Origin: Obelidium mucronatum
Lineage: Eukaryota > Chytridiomycota > Chytridiomycetes > Chytridiales > Chytriomycetaceae
Assembly: GCA_025765595.1 (NCBI GenBank)
Contig: JAIVFH010000005.1
Span: 648,743-712,742 of the forward strand
DNA length: 64,000 nucleotides
Direction: 5' to 3'
The notes beneath the pieces are model-generated. The model saw only the letters and a list, made by a program, of their open reading frames with translations, was not told the DNA's origin and made no database searches. Both the position numbers and the translations under genes were made by a program. The number at the start of each line of letters is the position of its first letter. Position 1 is the first letter of the stretch. Below, one piece after another: positions 52,445 through 64,000 of this stretch.

Positions 52445-52996
52445 GTGTTGGAATCAGATTGTTTCAATATTGACAAAAAATAGACGAACTTGGAACAATA
52501 AAAATTGTGTGCCACCCAACGAAAGAAAAAAGTCAACCAAAAAAGAAAAGAAAAAACGCGTTCATACACCCAATCAATAATGCCTCTATCTGTCCTTAGC
52601 TTCTCAGAACAAGACACTCTCCTAACAGCCATGGCACGCGCACCAAGCAACTTACAGGAACTGACAAAGAGAAAGAACCAGAAAATGTGTCACAATGTGC
52701 CATCCAGCTCCTCCACAGTGTCGTGCCAGCAACAACACCAACAAGGCAACCACCACATGGGGAAACAAACTCTCTCCTGTGGCGTCAGTAATAATCGCGG
52801 AACAGAGGCTGCCCGTGACCGAAATTGATTCTTGAGAAACTCATCCTGCCTGAGAGCAATAAAAACCCGTTTCCAAATTCATGATTTTTGTAGTTTTATG
52901 AATACACGTCCATTCAAATGCATAATGGGCGAGAACGACAAAATTTAAATAAAAACGAAATATAACATGTGATATAAAGGTCCGCAAGCTCCCCTC
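52445..52996. other. Convergent intergenic region
   Basis: About 550 bp between the stop of the TPR-like gene and the stop of GGA. It holds the small doubtful frame at 52580-52828 and otherwise AT-rich 3' sequences with AATAAA-like words at about 52496 and 52858. Confidence 0.45.
52580..52828 (+). CDS. Small hypothetical protein, doubtful
   Basis: An 82-codon frame opening MPLSVLSFSEQDTLLTAMAR. The N-terminal 30 residues look helical and plausible; after that the neighbouring frame (ending LLHSVVPA and beyond) looks equally plausible, so there may be a short intron or a one-base error near 52675. The product is not recognised. It may be part of the 3' UTR of the TPR-like gene. Confidence 0.25.
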   Translation: MPLSVLSFSEQDTLLTAMARAPSNLQELTKRKNQKMCHNVPSSSSTVSCQQQHQQGNHHMGKQTLSCGVSNNRGTEAARDRN

Positions 52997-55900
52997 CTAT
53001 TGGAATACGTGCTCGCCAGTTTCCTCAACAAGCGCGCCATTCAAGTCGTACGACAGTTTAAACCTCAACTTTAAAGGCTCCTAAAAAGAATAACCCCCAC
53101 ATAGATATCACGTAAGTGAACAGTTTGACTAAATAAATAAAGAAGAGAGAGTCCCTTACATTCGTTGGATTCACAATACTCATTGCCTGTGTCACTTGAC
53201 TCTGATTCAAAGCCGGAACAACGGTTCCTGAAAGCGGTTGCATCGTCAACTGCATTGCTTTTGGGACTGCCACTTGGAACGTCAATCCTTCAAATGCAAC
53301 CGGTGTTGTGTTCATGAAGATGGCTTGTCCTTGCCATACTCCAGAGGCGTCAATGTGATATTTGAATTTTATTTGGAGGCCATTCTTGTTGAAAATCCGG
53401 GCTGGAGAAAAAAAAAAAAAGACCACACGTTATATGGCGGATTGATGGGATTAAATCCATAACAAGTTACTCACCCTCTTTTGGATCTGTTGAAACATGC
53501 AGGCTTTGCAACGGAGAAACAAGGCTGGAGATCGCAGGCGAACCTGAAAGTTTTACATTCAGAAAATTTTCCTAAAATAAACGTAACAAAGAAGTGATAG
53601 AACCTGTCGATGGCTTTGTATGGCCCAAATCAAGACTTTGATTCAGCAGATTTACCGAATTCATCAAAGTCGGTTGTGATGAGTTTGGAGATGTAGCCAT
53701 CACTGATCCAATTGGGACTAAAAGGAAAAGGCACGAACATGAGTTTTACCAATTTTGAGTAAAACCACAAGCGTGTCAACTTACATCCATTGCTAGCACC
53801 CATCATTGTTCCAATCGGCACTTTGGTACGGATGAGTCAATAACAGAGGCAACAAAAATACCAAGAAAAAAAAAATCGACCACATACTTGATGAATTTGA
53901 TCCTCCAAACCCTGGACTTGTTGGCTTTTGATTGGCAGCGAGCGGCACAAACCCGGGTCCCATAACAGGAATTGCATTCAATCCACCCAGCCCCGATCCC
54001 ATACCCCCCAGCGACTGAAAGTTGCCCGCTGGCGTCACTGGTTTCACCGCATTACTTCCAAAAAAGTCCAAATCCTGCAAATCTCCCAACCCAGAAGGTC
54101 CAGACGGTACGCTAGCAGAAACACTTGGAATTTGATAATTGGCAGATGAAAACGGCGATGACGATGGGATTGTAGAGTCATCGAAATCAATTAAACTGAT
54201 TGCTCCTGTAGCAGGCGACACAGCAGAGGGAGACGTAGCAGTATTCGCGTTTCCATGTTGCCCTTGTTGTTGGGGAAGTGAAGGTTTTGTGAATGATTGC
54301 CCCGTTCTAAACTTTTGATAATTCTCCAACGTTGTATTAATGTAGTCGTTGACAACAAGGAGGCGTTCTATGCAAGGATATTTGCGTCAATGTCCAAGAT
54401 TCAAGTCTGTCAGAGAAAGCTCCAAACCAATTCGATCTTCTTGCTCGCCATTTGAAATCATTGTTTGGATTCGATTTTGAGCAGATTTCGTAGCCCCCAG
54501 TAATTCCTAGATAGGCACGATAAAAATGAGCCGTGATGGGACAAATTTCACCCAAATAAGAAGAAAAAAACCTCGATCTCTTTACTCGAAGGGTTCGGAG
54601 AATCAAAAAGATTATTCAGCGCGCTTGCTTTGGCTTCAATTCTATCGATTTCCGTTTCCACATGGCGTTTATAGTCTGGCTTCTTTTCCGTCTCCTAAAA
54701 AATAGTTGCTTTGAGCATCGCAAACAAAAAAAAACCCGAACGCCATATACTGACGTAACCAGATAGAACTTTCATCAACTCGTTCGCCTGTTCCAGTGCT
54801 GCGGGAGTGCCAAGCCTCAAAAGCTCTTGGAGTTTCTATTGATGGACCTTTTCAGTTATCAATCTTAAAAAAAATGAAAAGGGGTGGTGGTGTACAAGAG
54901 AGAGAGGATGAATAAACCGCCTGCGGTGGTAGAGTCATAACTCACAGCTCCTTGAGCAATACGATCCTCTTCCTCTAGTTCTTCTTCAGATTTGAGCATC
55001 GCGTTGGACGCCGTCAGCACTGCCGCAGAATCCGTGGACAAGCCAGGAAAGCGATATCCTGGTTAAAGAATTTAATAAGAAAGATCAGGGCAACGTTGGG
55101 AGATGGTTGTTACCTTTATAAGACAACAGGCGGTACATGTCCGAGATATTTTTCAAGTCATCCCGATACCGCGAGGTGACACAAAGAGTAGAATTCCATT
55201 GTTGAATAAGTTCCAGAATGCGAAATTGAATAACGTTTCCAGCCTATGAATTGGATGTGAATGGCAGTTGATTAAAAACAAATCGGAAAGTAGACGAAAT
55301 AAACCAAGATAACATAATAATTCGAATGATTCTGGTTGACTTTGAACAATGTCCAATCAATCATCGCGTTCGTTCTTGAAGGGTGATACTCACATTTGGT
55401 TTTTCAGGGAAACGCTTGACTAGTTCATTGAGAAACTCTTTGGACGCAATCACCAAATGGAATGGATGGCCGCAGTTCTTAACAAGCATGTCCAGCAACT
55501 AGGTGAAGAATGTGCCACCATCAACACGAACAAAGATCAAAACTCCTGAATCGATTCAATCAAAACCAAACGAGATCCTTACGCCTAGAGCATTGAGAGC
55601 CACTGTTTCGTGTTTGTAGTGTGGCTGCCTGCCCCTATCCGGATCCATCATCTGATTTCAATTTGAAATTAGGGACACATTGCGAGACTTTGTACAAACG
55701 CACCCCGATTGAGTTGAGCGCAGCAATTGTGTCGTATCTGTTGTTGATGAAGCGCAGCACGGCAAAGGCGACCTCGCGGGGACTGCCGGTGGATGATTAA
55801 ATTAGAAGACGCGAAGCGATAGAAACAGAGAGAAGAGCAGAGACACGATAGAAGAACAGAGAGAGAACAAACACGCACTACGAGTTCTGCTTCTCCGCAA

Positions 55901-56114
55901 CAACGTCGCAAACGCGCAGCGCCGCGTCCAGGTTGAGCGTCGCGCCGCCGCACGCCGCGTCGACCAGCGACGCCACGCGCCCGGTGACCACCGACGACGG
56001 CGCGCCGGCCGCCGCCGCCGCCGCGCTGCCGCCCTGCGCCTTGTCGATCGCCTGGCTGAGCGACGCGTCGATGCTGCTGACGACGAGGCCGACCGACGAG
56101 ATGATGTTGTTCAT
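52997..56114 (-). CDS. GGA: GGA-type clathrin adaptor (VHS-GAT-GAE)
   Basis: Many short exons. Start MNNIISSVGLVVSSIDASLS in a GC-rich, alanine-rich first exon (56114). VHS domain: PREVAFAVLRFINNRYDTIA, LLDMLVKNCGHPFHLVIASK and FLNELVKRFPEKPN. Then FPGLSTDSAAV, and a GAT region (KLQELLRLGTPAALEQANEL, ETEKKPDYKRHVETEIDRIE, ELLGATKSAQNRIQTMI). The hinge is Ser/Gly/Pro-rich with the clathrin-box-like LIDFDD. The C-terminal gamma-ear domain (FNKNGLQIKFKYHIDASG, FEGLTFQVAVPKAMQLTMQP) ends EETGEHVFQ at 52997. GGAs bind Arf1-GTP and cargo at the trans-Golgi and recruit clathrin. First exon has an unusual Ala insert, and start remains the least certain part. Confidence 0.9.
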
Positions 56115-56164
56115 TTCTTTCTTTTATTATTATTATTTATTTGATTTATTTCCATTTTATTTGC

Positions 56165-58065
<1,901 letters not shown>

Positions 58066-58168
58066 GGTTTTCAATATCAAAATAAATTAAAAAAAAAAAA
58101 AAAAAAAAAGGAAAAAGCGAAATTTTAATGCAAAACAAAAAATAAATCGAAAGTGTCCCCTCCCCCAA

Positions 58169-59886
58169 TTAAACAACCTTCACTGATCCATCACATCCAT
58201 ACTTGAGTTGACTCGACTCAATCATGCTCCCCTTGAATCGGTTGATGATTGGAAGCCACGTTGCCAATTGACTAGTTGTGTTTGTCAGCTTCCAGTCCAC
58301 CAACACCTGAACATTTTCCTGTAACGGATCCTGCATCTTGTTATCCTCATAATTCACCATCAACTTCAACTTTGGGTAATCCCTGATTGTATCCGCCGTC
58401 AAAACTTGATTCCACCAGCCCGCCTTAATCTCCGCTTCACTCACTGCTTCCGGGCGATCCGCCCAAACTCGAACGTAAGGAGAACCCGTCTCTGGAAGCA
58501 TTAATGGTTTCTTGTGGACAAGGTCTCCGGAAAACATGGCGTAAAAGTTGTGGACGAGGGTGAAGGCCGGGGTTACTTCTTTAGCGACTAAACTCGCAAC
58601 CGGTCCAGATCCTGTGAGGTAATCGCGGAAGTAGGTGTTTGGAACTGGACAGTTGTGACATCCGGCAAGTGGGTAGTAGTAAAGAGAAATCCCAACCCAG
58701 TCAACGTACTCATCTCCTGGGTAGTAAGGAGTATATGGATCGTCAAGGTAGTCAATGACTCCGTTGCCGCTGGTATCCAACGCAGCAAATTCAGCGGCTG
58801 GGAGTTGATTCAAGTCTATAATACCTCCACCAAAGGGATATGCAAGACCAGCGTTTGGAGCCCAAACCATTGCTGTTTTTTTTAAAAAGAAAAAAATGTT
58901 AGCAACGATTTAAAAAGAAACCGATTTTAAAAATCATAAGGATTCTTTTTTTGAAACGCTTTTCGCTTTTTTACCAGTCATGTTTGTGTGAGCACGAACA
59001 GCGTTTGTCATTGCACGGAATGAGTCAATAAATTGAAGAGGCTGCATTCCGTAAGCGATCCAGTTTCCTGTTTTTTTTTAAATGTGTGTTTTGTTTGATT
59101 TTTTACAAAATCTTTGATGGCGCTGAACGGGACTTGTTTTTTCAAACCATTCATTTCGTGTCCGTAACGCAAAAAGACGGGAACTCCATACTTTCTATTG
59201 ATATCCGCAAGAGCAACAGCGACACTTTCATAGATTGCAGGAGTCAATCCTTGAATCCCCGCAAGTGGTTCCAATGTGAGTTCAAGTATAGAACCCGTTC
59301 TACCGCATTCACTTCCGAACCAGTTGAGAGTATTGTTATCAAAAGCGAGTCCGTTGAAGCTACGTCCGAGCAATGGATCCAATTGCATAAAGGCGTTGCT
59401 GGTGAAAACAAAAAAAAAAAAACACAGGGTTGAAATGACATGACAGCATAACAACCATTACAACTTTCTACTTACAAGACAGGCGGTCTGTATCCATTCA
59501 GCTTGTTGACAATCCTTGATGGAAGATCGTAGGACCAGTCTAGTGAGTATCCAGTCATAATCTTGCCGCCAGTGTCTGGTTCTAATCGGGCAAGTCCAAG
59601 AGAGGGATCATGGGCACAAGAAGCAGAGGCTACTCCTGTCTTTGGATCGATTAAATTGATTGGGTCAAGGAGATTTGCTGATGCATTCGGATGGACAGCC
59701 CGAGAGTGAAGGTCGGCTACCCGCCAAACCAGGTACAACAGACCACTAAGATAGACACAAGAAATCAGCTTTGACGGCCATGCAACCTTGAAAGCATTGA
59801 ACGTACCCTAGAGACAAGAACATTGCTAAAACTACTTTCACCCAAAAGAGGGCAAAGCAGAGGTGGTTCCTTGTGTTGACTCCCAT
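58169..59886 (-). CDS. Glycoside hydrolase family 26 (beta-mannanase-like), signal-anchored
   Basis: Five or six exons. Start MGVNTRNHLCFALFWVKVVL (59886); after a small intron the hydrophobic stretch continues GGLLYLVWRVADL, so exon 1/2 make a signal peptide or type II anchor of about 20 residues. Catalytic domain: GYSLDWSYDLPSRIVNKL, FNGLAFDNNTLNWFG, and VPVFLRYGHEMNGNW with the presumed acid/base Glu in GHEMN. Further WAPNAGLAYPFGGG, DWVGISLYYY and LMLPETGSPY, where the Glu may be the nucleophile. It ends YGCDGSVKVV. Would cleave beta-1,4-mannan (or mixed-linked glycan) outside the cell or in the secretory pathway. Family call good; substrate inferred. Confidence 0.85.
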
Positions 59887-60092
59887 GTCGAAATTTATCT
59901 GCCAAGCTGCCGGCTTTTTTTAGAAAAGAAAAAACAGGCTCTTTCACCGTCAGCCACCAAAACAAAAAAGAATAAATATTTAAATAAATAAATAATAAGT
60001 TAATATTTATTTTTAGTTAAAACTATTCACATGTAACGGACAAAAAACACAAGATAACCACTCTTTAAAAAAAATCCCTTCATCCATTTACT

Positions 60093-63000
60093 TCACCCAG
60101 AAGCGGGAGCTTTAAAGTCAGACACAACCAGCTTCTTGTGCAATTCAATGATCTTTCCAATTGTTTCCTTCTCGTATGCATTAAACTCATGAACCTCCTT
60201 TTCCGGCTCTCTTGTATGCACGCACCATGGATGATACCCAATATCAATATTCCCTGGGTTGTTCTTGATTGGAGCAGCAAAGTGATGGAAGTCAATATAT
60301 CCCCTTGTGAAATCATCCTTGTGGGACAAAACCAACCCATTAAAGTGGATAAGGCGACCCTTCTCGTCAATGTGAGACTGCGGTCCACAAATCACTTCTG
60401 GTTCTTGGATACCGTTTTTGGTGCGGAAGAAGCCAGCAGCACCACCAATTCCAGGAACAAACTTGTAAGGAACTCGCAGCATTTCATGAGCTATCCAGAA
60501 ACTCTCCTTGTCACCTTGAAGAATAAACATTGATTGTCGTCAGTTTAGACAAACCTCTTTTGAAAAAAGAAAAACTCTCACCGTGGGTATATTTCTGAAG
60601 TGCATCGTCTCTCGCCTCCTTCAAGTTCATATGACAAGCACTTAACAAACTATGCAATATCGAAACTTTTCCTTTATCCAATGCAACAAATGAGCTCTCT
60701 TGCTCATCTCGAGACACATTCGTCATGTATCGTCCAGTATTCGCAACCAAGGAGGGTACAGTTAAAAACGTCCGAACCCATTCACTGTTACCACGACTAA
60801 AACTACGATCCAAAAAGAAGATTGACCCATACGTTTTCCATAACTCACTGTTTTCCAAAAATGTATCAGGGTTCTGAAACAATGTTACATCGTCATCGAG
60901 GAAAATCACTTCTTGGAAAGAGGATGCCAAAATCACAAACGGCTTGATGCTGTAACCATTCACATCTCGAACGCGTGGGAGTCTTTCTTCAGTGTTGACT
61001 AATGTGATAGAACCCGGTAGATTGGCGAGCTGTTGTCGTTTATCAGCCGATAAGTCGCTGTCCCCGTTGTAAAAGATCTCAATGGGAAGCGTGCAATTCA
61101 GAATATTTCGTAGAGTCAAAATAAGATGAACTCCACGAGGATACCCGCTGGTGGGAAATGTGAAAACGATTCCACGTTTGGTTTTGAATGAGGCAGTCAA
61201 GTCACTCAAATCTTGAATTCCAGGAGATGGAAGCCATGGATACAGATTCTTTGTCAATACATCCACTGCTTGAGTCAGTAGCTTTTGAGTCTCATCGCCT
61301 TTAAGTTCTTCGAGTTTGGGTGGAGATTCTACGGTAAGGGCGTGGAAAATCCTCAAGTTTCGGGCATGGTAACCAAATACGAGGAAATCCGACTGCTTGA
61401 ACGCCATTTCAGTCTCGGCTTCGAACTTTTTAAGCAGCCGAATAATTTCCTTTGCTGCGTCAAAGGTCTTGAGGTCTTGAAGGGATCCTCCAAAAGCATC
61501 AACCGACCCTGTAGTTTCGCCGTTCATAAAATCCAGCACGCGATATTGATCCACGCTCAACTTTTTGATCCCCTCTACCTTGAGCTGCTCCAAAATATTC
61601 CCCACCTTTGCCATTTCCTTGACCTTCTTGGCCATCCCAGTCAACTCCTTTTCATTCTGATCCCAAATTTTCATTTGTTCGTCTCTTTCAAACGATTTCC
61701 ATGACTTGATTCTTTCATACGTCTTTTTCCACTCAGTAACCGTTTTTGGTTGAGGATACCGAGCTGGAATCCGAAACTTTTTGATTTCAGGGATGGACTT
61801 TGGTTTGGGTTTTCCGTCCACTTGTACTGAAAATCCCATCTCTCCAAATAAATCCGCCCATCCATGCAACATCTCGTCAACAATTTTTTTGTAGGCTATT
61901 GGGGCCTTGACTCGGACTTGTTTACCACGGTCCAACTCGGCGCCCGTTTTTTCCAAAATTTGCTTGAGGTGATCCCAAGAATCAAAATAGTACACGTATG
62001 GACTGATCTCGGGAGCATAGTAATCCATGTATTTGTACCATTCCGATCCCATGCGGCGAAGCATCTCCCAGGGACCAAAGGCATGAATTCGTTTCTATCA
62101 GTAATATGCAACAAATGTAAAAAGATACTAATAAAGAGCAAAAGTAAAAACTAGAACAAAGAACCTCTATCAGCTCCATGAAAAATTCGTGAGATGGGAT
62201 CAGCATCAGAACCCCTTCGGCTAAATTCTCGTACAGTTTCATGGTAGAAACTTGATACGGAAATTCAATATAGGCCTTGTACTTCTTGAGAGTTTTAGGA
62301 CCACCATAATGTCCAACTACACGAGTAAATGGCATCTTCATCCAAGTCATTGTGCCAAGGACCTCAGATTTATCCAGTTCACGAATTAATGCCGTGTTGG
62401 CATTGGCAGCGGAAACCTCCTTTTCACGTTGTATTAGGAAACAGTATGCCTCTGGGAATAAAAAAAAACTCACTTGCGCAGGCACATCAGAAAATCCAGA
62501 AGGGCGCAGAATACGAAATTCCGGATTCGCGTTGCAGTCATCGGCCATAACTTTAGCTTCAAACGCGTTATTAGCAACCCAAAACAAATTTGGTGGACTT
62601 GCTTGGAACAGTGTCCAAATCAACTGGTGATACTCATCAAAGTCAGCAACACCCCAGTCAAACCGATTGGTTAACTCGATAACGATATTGGATTTGCAGC
62701 GTTCACTAGGATTCTTTCGCAGAAGCGATTGAAGGAAAGGCCGCGCATCTGGTAACGTGTCACCAATGATAATCACGTCAAAGCCGTTGCAGATGGCTGA
62801 CACAAATCCGTCGTTGGCAATGTCATTGGCGCGTCCTTCCCGCATGCCCAAGTCTCCCAGAAACCCTGGCCGCAGCTGCGTGAAGTTGAGACCCAGCCGA
62901 GATGTTACGTACTGCAAGTTGTTAGTGCAGGCTGAGTGGCGGTTGTAGTAGAGAATACGAGGATTCGTTTGAATGCGTTTTGCATTCTTCGTCGAGGGCG

Positions 63001-63181
63001 ATAATGGCAATGATGTAATTAGTGTTGCCCCAGTTGACTCTTCCCGTTGAAAGAAGACTATGCCAAACAGAATCACAACAACTAGAAGGAAGAGAAGCCG
63101 ACGGTTGCGTCCAAGAAATCGAGACGCGATTCGATTATAAGGCGCCTTCTGTGTTGGTGCACGCGTTGTTTTCATAAACAT
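60093..63181 (-). CDS. Two-domain Golgi-type glycosyltransferase (GT-B-like plus MNN1/GT71-like)
   Basis: Three main exons, about 980 residues. N-terminus MFMKTTRAPTQKAPYNRIAS is followed by one membrane span (RRLLFLLVVVILFGIVFF), a type II topology. The first luminal part (residues about 70-450) has a GT-B-like end with FPYQVSTMKLYENLAEGVLM then LIPSHEFFMELIE. A charged helical linker follows. The C-terminal part is MNN1/alpha-mannosyltransferase-like: KRGIVFTFPTSGYPRGVHLI, LPIEIFYNGDSDL, and the DxD motif VIFLDDDVTLFQNPD, then YIDFHHFAAP, ending FKAPASG (60093). Likely adds mannose to glycoproteins in the Golgi. The two-domain fusion is unusual; I infer the GT-B assignment from one motif only. 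Confidence 0.82.
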
Positions 63182-63375
63182 TTTTTTATCAAGGTATTTC
63201 CAGACAAGGGTTAAAAAGTGTTGCCCGCCCTGTTGCGAAACGAGTTTGAAGTAAAGTTATACCGTAGCTCTGACTTTGCGGAATGTGAATACGCTGGATT
63301 GCGCCGAGTATAGCTCTCATACAGCACTATATGTATTTTCAATACAACTCTAACAATTTTCTCAATGATACATGA

Positions 63376-63449
63376 GCTCCGCTAGCTCAGTTGGTTAGAG
63401 CGTGGTGCTAATAACGCCAAGGTCACAGGTTCGATCCCTGTGCGGAGCA
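63376..63449 (+). tRNA. tRNA-Ile (anticodon AAT), second copy
   Basis: Same 74-nt sequence as the minus-strand tRNA at 3694-3767, here on the plus strand: acceptor GCTCCGC/GCGGAGC, anticodon loop CTAATAA, T arm ACAGG-TTCGATC-CCTGT, discriminator A. The flanks differ, so this is not part of a longer duplicated segment. Confidence 0.95.
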
Positions 63450-63569
63450 TATTGCAATTTTTTTCTCTGAATTCTGCGAATTTTCGCATGTAACTTCTTG
63501 TAGATAACGAAACAGAGCTATTTTTTTGGGTATGTACTGTTTCTGTGGATGTTGTAAATAACAGAAATA

Positions 63570-64000
63570 ATGATATCGACACCAAAGCCACTTCCAACGG
63601 AATTGATATGGCAGATCTTTGCTTTCGTGACGCCGCAACATGCGCTTCGAATGCGTCAAATATCGAAGCGCATTAATCTGTGTCTGAGTCAAAGGGAGTT
63701 CGCACGGATCAACTTGCGTCTGTTTGTTGAACTTCAGAATCAGCAAGCAATTCAATTAGCTGAAAGTTTGGAACCAACAGAGCTTGATCGACAGTGGATA
63801 CTCTTCTGGCCGTCCAATTATCAAGAAGTATATACTGAGCTCGTTTTAGTCCCCTTGGGTTTGGTTTCCATTGACTGGGCGTATGAGGATCTCCGAGGCA
63901 CAATACCACATTCCATCACGACTCTGTCCTCCTTGACTCTTCTTGATCTCTCGAACAATAGTCTAAAGGGATCTATTCCTCCAGAACTGATGCAGCTGGG
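63570..64000 (+). CDS. F-box protein with leucine-rich repeats (partial, runs off the window)
   Basis: ATG at 63570 opens an uninterrupted frame to the window end. The N-terminus is F-box-like (PKPLPTELIWQIFAFVTPQH, ALRMRQISKRIN). At 63895 onward there are LRRs of the plant type: DLRGTIPHSITTLSSLTLLD, LSNNSLKGSIPPELMQLG (LxxLxLSxNxLxGxIPxxL). Such F-box/LRR proteins are probably substrate adaptors of SCF ubiquitin ligases. A long remainder lies beyond the edge, so its size and the number of repeats are unknown. Confidence 0.75.
   Translation, partial: MISTPKPLPTELIWQIFAFVTPQHALRMRQISKRINLCLSQREFARINLRLFVELQNQQAIQLAESLEPTELDRQWILFWPSNYQEVYTELVLVPLGLVSIDWAYEDLRGTIPHSITTLSSLTLLDLSNNSLKGSIPPELMQL

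Overview
The window is a compact eukaryotic nuclear segment from a fungus, most likely an early-diverging zoosporic one (chytrid-like). Reasons: spliced genes with short GT-AG introns (mostly about 40-120 nt, several with a CTNA branch signal), tightly packed genes on both strands, fungal housekeeping genes (GMP-type GDP-mannose pyrophosphorylase, GGA adaptor, MNN1-type mannosyltransferase), F-box/ankyrin and F-box/LRR genes with plant-type repeats, an HRI-type eIF2alpha kinase and a TBC1D5-like protein. The phylum is an inference; no rRNA or marker phylogeny is possible here.

Layout. 0-6 kb: 5' end of a dynamin-family GTPase (cut by the window edge), tRNA-Pro(AGG), a PARP, tRNA-Ile(AAT) and a fungal AAA+ ATPase, all on the minus strand. 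6.3-13.8 kb: an F-box/ankyrin gene already showing frame breaks and split by a full-length, apparently intact Ty1/copia retrotransposon with two LTRs and a target-site duplication. 13.9-29.2 kb: NIPA-like transporter, GRX5, TBC-domain protein, a frameshifted 2-oxoglutarate oxygenase, a UBZ/RING protein overlapping a lysophospholipid acyltransferase, two orphan proteins, a Tim17-family (TIMMDC1-like) protein and a second NIPA transporter. 29.4-36.5 kb: HRI-type kinase, C2H2 zinc-finger factor and a low-complexity protein. 37.2-38.6 kb: two tandem synaptobrevins. 38.6-40.7 kb: a 2.1 kb gene-poor stretch with an inverted repeat, an A/T homopolymer pair and a small foldable GC-rich island. 40.7-52.4 kb: universal stress protein, a large disordered protein that is a paralogue of the one at 35.3 kb, GDP-mannose pyrophosphorylase and guanine deaminase sharing a 56-bp divergent promoter, and a 7TM protein divergent from a TPR-like protein. 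53-64 kb: GGA adaptor, PRMT3, GH26 mannanase-like enzyme, a two-domain glycosyltransferase, a second identical tRNA-Ile(AAT) on the other strand, and the start of an F-box/LRR gene.

Themes: membrane traffic (dynamin, TBC/RabGAP, two VAMPs, GGA), mannose metabolism (GDP-mannose synthesis, GT71-type transfer, GH26 hydrolysis within about 17 kb) and translation/stress control (HRI, PRMT3, USP, PARP). The most unusual object is the retrotransposon: its Gag region carries a clear RRM-like RNA-binding domain where a CCHC zinc knuckle would be expected, and its two LTRs differ by one 69-bp tandem unit. Exon boundaries were read by eye; coordinates for spliced genes give the outer CDS limits.
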